Part shown: piece by piece, positions 58,611-64,000 of the stretch
Layout of the letters: the number at the start of each line of letters is the position of its first letter
Position numbering within the stretch: the stretch's first letter is position 1
Assembly (NCBI RefSeq): GCF_049546785.1
Contig: NZ_JBMWAN010000002.1
Span: 62,001 to 126,000 of the forward strand
DNA: 64,000 bases
Reading direction: 5' to 3'
From: Nitrospira_D sp035465795
Lineage (GTDB): Bacteria > Nitrospirota > Nitrospiria > Nitrospirales > Nitrospiraceae
Made by a program: the position numbers and the translations under genes
The notes under the pieces: model-generated
What the model saw: the letters and a program-made list of their open reading frames with translations, nothing else
What the model was told of the DNA's origin: nothing
The model's database searches: none

Positions 58611-58709
58611 CGCGGGTTACATTCATATAGACAATCGCGAGGCCCCGCAGGGTCTATTGTCCCAACAAAGACTCCCGACATTTTTCACTCTTCCCCGCGT
58701 TGACGGTTG

Positions 58710-59168
58710 TTAAATCCATCGGCGCACCCTGGCGGCATAGGCGGCGAACTCCGGTCCAAACAATGAGGCCAGCGCTTTTTCTTCCGGTTCGATCTGATAC
58801 CGGCCCATATACCACACGAATCCGGGGAGGAAGAGGACGGTCAGGGCATTGGCCAAATAGATCGCCCAGGCGAGCAAGACCAGGAGCAGCCCCAGATACA
58901 TCGGGTTGCGCGTGACGGAATAGATTCCGGTCACAACTAAAGAAGACGATGACCTTGGCTTCATGGGATTGACGGTCGTGCCTGCCCGGCTGAATGCAAC
59001 CACACCCAAGAGACCAATGAACCCACCCGACAACGCCACCACGCCAGAAACGACAAGGTGCCCGTGAAAGGGAACATCAAAATCCGGAACGGCCCGTGCC
59101 GCAAGCCACATACAGGCGGCGGTGATCAGGGCGACCGCCACCGGGGGAATCTTAAGCTCAAGCGTCAT
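58710..59168 (-). CDS. ICMT/PEMT-type membrane methyltransferase
   Basis: The 152-residue protein has four hydrophobic helices. The C-terminal 'GIYSVTRNPMYLGLLLVLLAWAIYLANAL' is followed by 'YQIEPEEKALASLFGPEFAAYAARVRRW'. RNPMY and the EE...L...FG..Y pattern mark the isoprenylcysteine-carboxyl-methyltransferase-like (PEMT) family. Bacterial members methylate small hydrophobic molecules or unknown targets. GGAGG lies about 11 bases before the ATG. The gene ends 30 bp after the right direct repeat. Confidence 0.85.
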   Translation of the reverse strand: MTLELKIPPVAVALITAACMWLAARAVPDFDVPFHGHLVVSGVVALSGGFIGLLGVVAFSRAGTTVNPMKPRSSSSLVVTGIYSVTRNPMYLGLLLVLLAWAIYLANALTVLFLPGFVWYMGRYQIEPEEKALASLFGPEFAAYAARVRRWI

Positions 59169-59250
59169 TTTACGAGGGTCCTCCTCTCGCACCAGGCAGG
59201 CACATCACAGGCTACCTGCGTTGTTTGTCACCGTTCCGTCACAGCCCTCA

Positions 59251-59658
59251 TCACGCAGACGTTTTGAATACGCCACTGGAACGGGAGAGGCCGATCACCC
59301 ACAGGCCTAACACCACATCAAGCGAACCACAAAAGCCCGGCCACCAGTCCGGGACGCCGGCATCCTCAATCATCGTATGGTGAATGAAATCGAAGAGGCC
59401 GTGGGCGACGATCCCCACTCCGACCAGCACGGGCAAATGCATCGCCCCCATGATGGCCAACGTCGAAAAGGCGATGGCCGCCGCAAGTTCCCAGGCAAGC
59501 GCTTGGCGCGAACCGCCCATCACAGCAAAGAGAATGTAGTATGCCGCAATGACGACGAGTACGGTGGGATAGAAGCTGCGGTCCTGGTCAAATCGCGTGG
59601 ACCTGGCAAGAGCGGCAATCGCAACGGCAGTGAGCACACCGATCAAGACAGGAATCAT
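59251..59658 (-). CDS. Small membrane protein (DUF6010-like)
   Basis: The 135-residue protein has four hydrophobic helices ('MIPVLIGVLTAVAIAALARS', 'FYPTVLVVIAAYYILFAVMGGS', 'AMHLPVLVGVGIVAHGLFDFIHH', 'WPGFCGSLDVVLGLWVIGL'). The pattern 'HGLFDF.HH' with 'P.WWP.FC...D...G' is seen in DUF6010 proteins. AGAGG precedes the ATG. Function unknown. It is followed on the same strand by the methyltransferase at an 82-bp gap. Confidence 0.72.
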   Translation of the reverse strand: MIPVLIGVLTAVAIAALARSTRFDQDRSFYPTVLVVIAAYYILFAVMGGSRQALAWELAAAIAFSTLAIMGAMHLPVLVGVGIVAHGLFDFIHHTMIEDAGVPDWWPGFCGSLDVVLGLWVIGLSRSSGVFKTSA

Positions 59659-60099
59659 GCAGACCTCTCAACGCAGAGAACCCTACGCTTGCACCTGCCT
59701 TGCGTCAAGAATGGGAAGCACCGATGAGACGACGGCTCGAATGCGACAGGGTCCTTCAACAGGCTTGGCTCAACGGAGTTCTATTCGGCAGGCTCATGGC
59801 TGACACCGCAGGCCCATCGATACGCTCAGGACAATCAGACCGAACCAGACCCTGGCCTTCGAACGCTGGCTCGATCAAATCAATTCAGCCTGTCCCCTTT
59901 TTCTTCGCTCTTACGAATTCTTTGCATGAGCCGTTTGAACGAAACTTGCTCGAGGCAGGATTGTGGCGAGCAGACAAGGCGCTGTCAATCAGTGGTGGAT
60001 AGAGATGGCATCGATCATTTCGCCGAGCCCCAGCCTGATCTGCTTGCTTGGTCTAGCGCAAGATACTTCTACATGGTAGCGTGACTCTTGATTACTACC
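59659..60099. other. Intergenic boundary before the accessory segment
   Basis: No gene seen. GC falls toward the right. An inverted repeat ATGGTAG (60073-60079)/CTACCAT (60095-60101) ends on the ATG of the next gene. Confidence 0.4.
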
Positions 60100-61167
60100 A
60101 TGACTATACCGCCCAGCTATACTCTCTATTGTGATGAGTCAGGGAATACAGGAGGCAACTTCCTGGACCCTGATCAACCCGTATACACACTGGCTGGTTG
60201 GCTTGTGCCTACTGCTGAGATTCAAGTTGCAGAGAACCTTGTGCTGCAATTCGAACAAAAGCTCACGTCACAGGGCGACGAAATAAAATCGAAACACGTA
60301 CTAAAATCACAACTGGGATTGATTGCGACACATAAGCTGTTCAATTCTCTCGGCAAGGTTGGCTGTCTACCAACCTTCTCCATGGCTGAGAAGAAGTATT
60401 GCGTTGCGGCAAAGATCGTCGACACTTTTCTCGACCCTGCACATAACGATAACGTACATCCAGACCTCCTCTGGGATACTCTTGAAAAGCAAGCGATCGC
60501 CGAGTTATTCGTTGAACTCCCTCAGATCAAACTTACATCCTTTGCCACAGCTTTTAGGAACGCGGATTCGATCGGCCTAACCCAGTCGGCCAAGGATATT
60601 TCCCTCTACCTGAAACTATCCCTGCACCAGAGCCTTGCGGACATGATCGAGGGCGCTCTCCCACAAATGGACACGATCGCCAAACTGGAGCAACACTCCA
60701 ATTCATATCTTCCCAATAAAGCAATGCAAGCACTGAACACGCCAACGGCCGTTCAATTCTTTATGATGGCAAACCAATTTGGGAAGAGGGTGGGAGGCGA
60801 CATCCGAATCGTGCACGACGAGTCATTCTACTATCAAGAGGCCATTGAGTCGGTCTTTACGCTACACAAGGAGGCCCAAGAGGATTCAATTTCTTTCCCC
60901 CACGCTACATTGTCAACTGGCAACAAGAATTTACTGTCTATCGAATTCGTTAGGTCAGAAATGACGCCTTTAATGCGTGCAGCGGATATCTTGGCAGGAG
61001 CGTTGACACAACATGCATCAAATGTGACTCGGCAACTTAGCCCTAATCATCTGCTTTCGGAATTAGTCTCAACGATACTGCCGGTGTCATTAGATTCAGT
61101 ACAGTTGGGATGGTTTACTGCCTCGAGCAAACACGTTCAAGAATGTTTCAAGCTAATCAGGGAGTAA
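60100..61167 (+). CDS. DUF3800 domain protein
   Basis: The 355-residue protein starts MTIPPSYTLYCDESGNTGGNF. 'YCDESG' is the DUF3800 first motif, with acidic residues that resemble an RNase H-like active site, and 'HDESFYYQEAI' and 'MRAADILAGAL' supply later Asp residues. DUF3800 proteins are common in mobile and defence islands and their role is unsettled. Base use is clearly lower in GC than the genes to the left. There is no ribosome site before the ATG. An earlier TTG at 60088 is possible. Confidence 0.87.
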   Translation: MTIPPSYTLYCDESGNTGGNFLDPDQPVYTLAGWLVPTAEIQVAENLVLQFEQKLTSQGDEIKSKHVLKSQLGLIATHKLFNSLGKVGCLPTFSMAEKKYCVAAKIVDTFLDPAHNDNVHPDLLWDTLEKQAIAELFVELPQIKLTSFATAFRNADSIGLTQSAKDISLYLKLSLHQSLADMIEGALPQMDTIAKLEQHSNSYLPNKAMQALNTPTAVQFFMMANQFGKRVGGDIRIVHDESFYYQEAIESVFTLHKEAQEDSISFPHATLSTGNKNLLSIEFVRSEMTPLMRAADILAGALTQHASNVTRQLSPNHLLSELVSTILPVSLDSVQLGWFTASSKHVQECFKLIRE

Positions 61168-61228
61168 TGCACAGCTGCTGAACACTATTCAATTGGACCC
61201 ACAATCAATCATCCTTCCTTCGGTTCTA

Positions 61229-61645
61229 TCAAACTACCCCGGCTGCTAGCCTGACTCTTAATATACATCGAGATCCCCCTTTGGCAGTTAGTTCGTGCTG
61301 CCATATCCGAAGCACGCGCCATCCACCCTTCTTCAAAGTACGTGTCACCAAGCGATCACGATCCTTATTGCGAAGCAGCTTCTTTTCCCAGAATGCGCGG
61401 TTAGTCGCAGGATAGGACGCGTGCTTCGGACATCCATGCCAGAAACAGCCGTCCACAAATATTACGAGGTGATGCTCACGAAATACAAAGTCTGGGTTGC
61501 CGAATAGCTTGGGGTGACGACGCCAACCAGTGATGCGATGCTGCCGGAGGAGCTTTACCAACGCCAGTTCGGTCTTGAAATTCCCCTGCGCTCGGACACG
61601 AGACATTATTTGTGAGCGCTTCGCCTTGGAGTAAATATCAGCCAT
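61229..61645 (-). CDS. vsr: Very short patch repair endonuclease
   Basis: The 138-residue protein starts MADIYSKAKRSQIMSRVRAQGN. It shows 'GNPDFVFREHHLVIFVDGCFWHGCPKH', with the catalytic Asp and the Zn-binding Cys/His, followed by 'NRAFWEKKLLRNKDRD' and 'GWRVLRIWQHEL'. Vsr nicks T:G mismatches left by deamination of 5-methylcytosine, so it normally accompanies a cytosine methyltransferase. None is in view, so its partner may lie beyond 64 kb or be lost. Confidence 0.96.
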   Translation of the reverse strand: MADIYSKAKRSQIMSRVRAQGNFKTELALVKLLRQHRITGWRRHPKLFGNPDFVFREHHLVIFVDGCFWHGCPKHASYPATNRAFWEKKLLRNKDRDRLVTRTLKKGGWRVLRIWQHELTAKGGSRCILRVRLAAGVV

Positions 61646-61755
61646 TCATGGAGTCGAGGGGCAACTTACTAGGTGACGGAAAGTTCGGCTTAGAGAAAAA
61701 TGGCGCTGCGGGGCCGGCAACTCCCAATTCAGCAGCCAATTCGATGAACATTCGA

Positions 61756-63417
61756 TTATTCCTTCGCAAATACCATTCTCGCCCACTCAGCCTCAGTAAG
61801 GCCAACACGAGAAAGTTGTTGCCCAATGGTGTTCGCCATACGCTGCGCGTGACTCGGCTTTAATTGTGCCACCCATTCGAACTCACCATCTTGTGATTTA
61901 AAAACGTACCTCTGGTTTGTATCTATCGTTGCCATTACAATATTTCTGGTCCGATCGGGAGCAAAAGAGACTAGCCGCATGTACTTTGACGGCTTACCGG
62001 GGATAAAAGCCAACTCTACCCACTTATCGTCCCCACACTGAACAATGATCGGATGGCCTTTTCCCGAACCACCAAGTTCCCAGAAAGGAAAATACGTGTC
62101 GGCTGTTAGACGGATGGAGTCGCATGGCGGCATAATACAAACACTATACTTATCTGACTTACGATTCAGTACAATGGATCCGAATCCTAAATCACGGTGT
62201 TTGGTTTGATATTGTGTACGAATAGCCAAAAGCGCTGCAAACCTGCAATGAGCGTCGGTATCAGCCACCGAGCACATGTCAGCGAGACTTCCCACAAGAT
62301 TGTTGGGCTTGTTTACTATTGGCTCTGCCTTTTTATTGCCATTCAGCACCTCGCTTAAGCCATTGGGCTTGTGCAGGAACTCTCGCAAAACTTCCTCGCC
62401 AGGTCGATCCTTTTGTTTCCAATTGGAAGCATGTGCCTTAACTTTAACACCAGCACATGCCATCTCCACGAACCTACTCAAATCATATGGCCTATATTCT
62501 GTGTCCTCAATTACTGCTTTAAACTCATCTCCTAGAAGTTCCGGTAATTGATCGAAAGCTTCCTCGCTATCCCGAATCAAGGCTCTGTGAAGTAGGAATT
62601 GGGCGTCGAGGTCGCTATGGAACTTGTCGAGGATACGCGCAGAACTTTGTCGAACCGCGGCCATCCCAAGCAGTGCGCACGATGACAAGATCCCCTGATT
62701 CATGGTTGAGAATTCCCGCAGCAGCAGGTCTGCCAAATCTTTCTCGAAAACTGTGAAAGACTTCTCCGACTCAATGCGACCAACGCCCCCTGCCTTTCCC
62801 AAAATAATTACCCTTGTAGACCCTGCCTGCACCTGTAAACGTAATGGAGAATTGATTAGTTCGGGCTTTATCTCGATCTTCTCTAAATGCTGAAAAAGCG
62901 AGTTGGCAATTGATTGCAAGCTTGGGGTATTTGTGTAAATAGCGATAAGCCTAACGTGATGGGGCGCTACTCGATTGCCGCTTTTTATGAGATTCTCAAT
63001 CAAAACCTTGGGTCTCGCGCCCTGGACTCCGACTTCATTGAAATCCCAGTCAAGAATGACAAGGTCCGCAGTTTGGCAGAGATTAAAAATGGTAGAGTTC
63101 TCATCTGCTTGAAAATCTTTCTCTGGCTGATACAGCGCGCACACAATTCCGTGCTTCGCAAAACTTCCAACCAAATCCTTCGTCCTAAAAGGCCTATTTG
63201 ACTGTTCGGATGAATCCAATATCACGGCCTTTTCGGCTGATGGCGCACCCCCCTTTTCAACAACTTTCATGACAGACTTTGGTTGGCGAATCTCTATATC
63301 GCCTGCATCTGGATTCGCCGTAGCTTGATTGTAAATATTATCATCTATAAATACGGCGCTCTGAAGGTACTTCTTAGCGGCCAGCAAAGAAAAATCCGCA
63401 ATTGATTCAGGCGTCAT
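61756..63417 (-). CDS. Receiver-domain protein with large C-terminal domain
   Basis: The 553-residue protein has an N-terminal receiver-like domain. An acidic pair lies in AVFIDDNIYN (about residues 24-26) and the phospho-acceptor candidate in LVILDWDFNEVG (about residue 120), longer than a standard receiver because of an insertion. This matches the 'response receiver' domain found beside histidine kinases in accessory islands. Residues about 210-553 have no named domain. No DNA-binding motif is evident. The ATG overlaps the stop of the upstream kinase gene (ATGA), so the two are coupled. Confidence 0.78.
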   Translation of the reverse strand: MTPESIADFSLLAAKKYLQSAVFIDDNIYNQATANPDAGDIEIRQPKSVMKVVEKGGAPSAEKAVILDSSEQSNRPFRTKDLVGSFAKHGIVCALYQPEKDFQADENSTIFNLCQTADLVILDWDFNEVGVQGARPKVLIENLIKSGNRVAPHHVRLIAIYTNTPSLQSIANSLFQHLEKIEIKPELINSPLRLQVQAGSTRVIILGKAGGVGRIESEKSFTVFEKDLADLLLREFSTMNQGILSSCALLGMAAVRQSSARILDKFHSDLDAQFLLHRALIRDSEEAFDQLPELLGDEFKAVIEDTEYRPYDLSRFVEMACAGVKVKAHASNWKQKDRPGEEVLREFLHKPNGLSEVLNGNKKAEPIVNKPNNLVGSLADMCSVADTDAHCRFAALLAIRTQYQTKHRDLGFGSIVLNRKSDKYSVCIMPPCDSIRLTADTYFPFWELGGSGKGHPIIVQCGDDKWVELAFIPGKPSKYMRLVSFAPDRTRNIVMATIDTNQRYVFKSQDGEFEWVAQLKPSHAQRMANTIGQQLSRVGLTEAEWARMVFAKE

Positions 63418-64000
63418 GGTACTAATCTCAGGGTTGAAGCCGTGATTCTGAAGGCCACATTAAATCCTGATGGCGGCTCACCAAGTGCGATATCCATTTC
63501 CTCTTTCATGAGAGCTTTCTTGGCAATAAAAAGACCAAGTCCCCTTCCACCAGGCTTGCGGGTGAACCCTCTTTCGAATAGTCCGGCAACATCACGATCG
63601 GGGACCTGCGGACCATTGTTGGCCACTATGAAGGCGCCCTCCTCCGCTGCAAACAGGATCTTTCTTGGCTCAGGAATCGTCTTCAGCCAATAGATCGCAT
63701 TGTCCACAAGATTGATGAAGACCGGATATATCGTGGATGGGTAACACTCCACGGTTGCAACCATAAAGGACTCGGTACACTCTACTGTCACGGCGTGCCT
63801 CTCCAATCGATTGGAGAACAAGTCGTTTACATAGCCGTGGATAGCTTTTCCAGTGATTCGTGAAGCTTTTCTGTGCAACCGACGTTGGAGTGGGGTGAAC
63901 AATCCCAAGTGCCCATCAAGATGTTCAAAGTTAGAACGGATTGAGTCGTAGAGCGGACGAATCGCCTTGCTCCCACGAGATATAAATCCAAGTTCTTGGA
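63414..64000 (-). CDS. Histidine kinase-type ATPase, partial
   Basis: The gene is open to the right edge of the window, so the start is not visible. The C-terminal part shows an HATPase domain: N box 'PVFINLVDNAIYWL', G1 'FIVANNGPQVPDRD', F/G2 'GLFERGFTRKPGGRGLGLFIAKKAL'. The upstream visible part ('LDGHLGLFTPLQRRLHRKASRI') is helical, and no membrane helix is visible. Together with the overlapping receiver gene it forms a two-component-like pair. Confidence 0.88.
   Translation of the reverse strand, partial: QELGFISRGSKAIRPLYDSIRSNFEHLDGHLGLFTPLQRRLHRKASRITGKAIHGYVNDLFSNRLERHAVTVECTESFMVATVECYPSTIYPVFINLVDNAIYWLKTIPEPRKILFAAEEGAFIVANNGPQVPDRDVAGLFERGFTRKPGGRGLGLFIAKKALMKEEMDIALGEPPSGFNVAFRITASTLRLVP

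Larger units (their letters stand above)
57102..58679. repeat. 1,578-bp direct repeat, right copy
   Basis: Same sequence and order as 45598-47175. The right boundary falls in the middle of the motif GACTCCCGAC|CCCTTTT: here GACTCCCGAC is followed by ATTTTTCACT, in the left copy by CCCTTTTATT. Confidence 0.92.

Overview
The window is about 60 % GC and packed with compact genes. It encodes lipoproteins, an outer-membrane porin, c-type cytochromes, NDH-2, an NnrS-type protein, PilZ proteins and an RRM RNA-binding protein. This fits a Gram-negative environmental bacterium, and the mix resembles Nitrospira (Nitrospirota); that placement is inference from gene content only. No rRNA, tRNA, CRISPR array or transposase was found.

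Layout. 1-7.3 kb: end of an ABC-F ATPase, a sodium/solute symporter, a PilZ-like protein, a HEAT-repeat protein and a probable lysine module (saccharopine/lysine-6-dehydrogenase family protein, ALDH7, VOC protein) with four 77-bp tandem repeats at the ALDH start. 7.3-27.3 kb: housekeeping and stress genes (tag, a four-gene cluster of methyltransferase, hydrolase, GNAT and C39-like protein, prfC, nitrilase, Crp-type regulator, galE, lipocalin, ion transporter, cupredoxin, two PNPOx-fold proteins, a haem/NnrS group). Two genes here are frameshifted. 27.5-45.4 kb: lipoproteins, a TIR-TM-TPR protein, PhoD phosphatase with a papain-like partner, an MBL diiron protein, YihY, RRM, a nine-repeat PKD lipoprotein and a flavoprotein. 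45.4-59 kb: a rearranged region with a 1,578-bp perfect direct duplication, three copies of a flavoprotein 5' stub, a truncated acetolactate-synthase pseudogene, NDH-2, OsmC, a reductase and a porin. 60-64 kb: a lower-GC accessory segment with DUF3800, Vsr, a receiver-domain protein and a histidine-kinase-type ATPase running off the edge.

The most interesting signal is a pair of leader RNAs, one before the porin (minus strand) and one before a small secreted protein (plus strand). Each has a TTGAC-type promoter, two hairpins with six-base loops of form A-A-T-G-N-N, and an intrinsic terminator whose 5' arm overlaps the second hairpin. This is the architecture bound by ANTAR antiterminators (NasR, NasT, AmiR, EutV), so both genes are probably under antitermination control by an ANTAR protein encoded elsewhere.

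Across the window many minus-strand genes share one promoter form, TTGACA-N17-TAGCCT. It helps set gene starts, and it also lies inside the repeated flavoprotein stubs.
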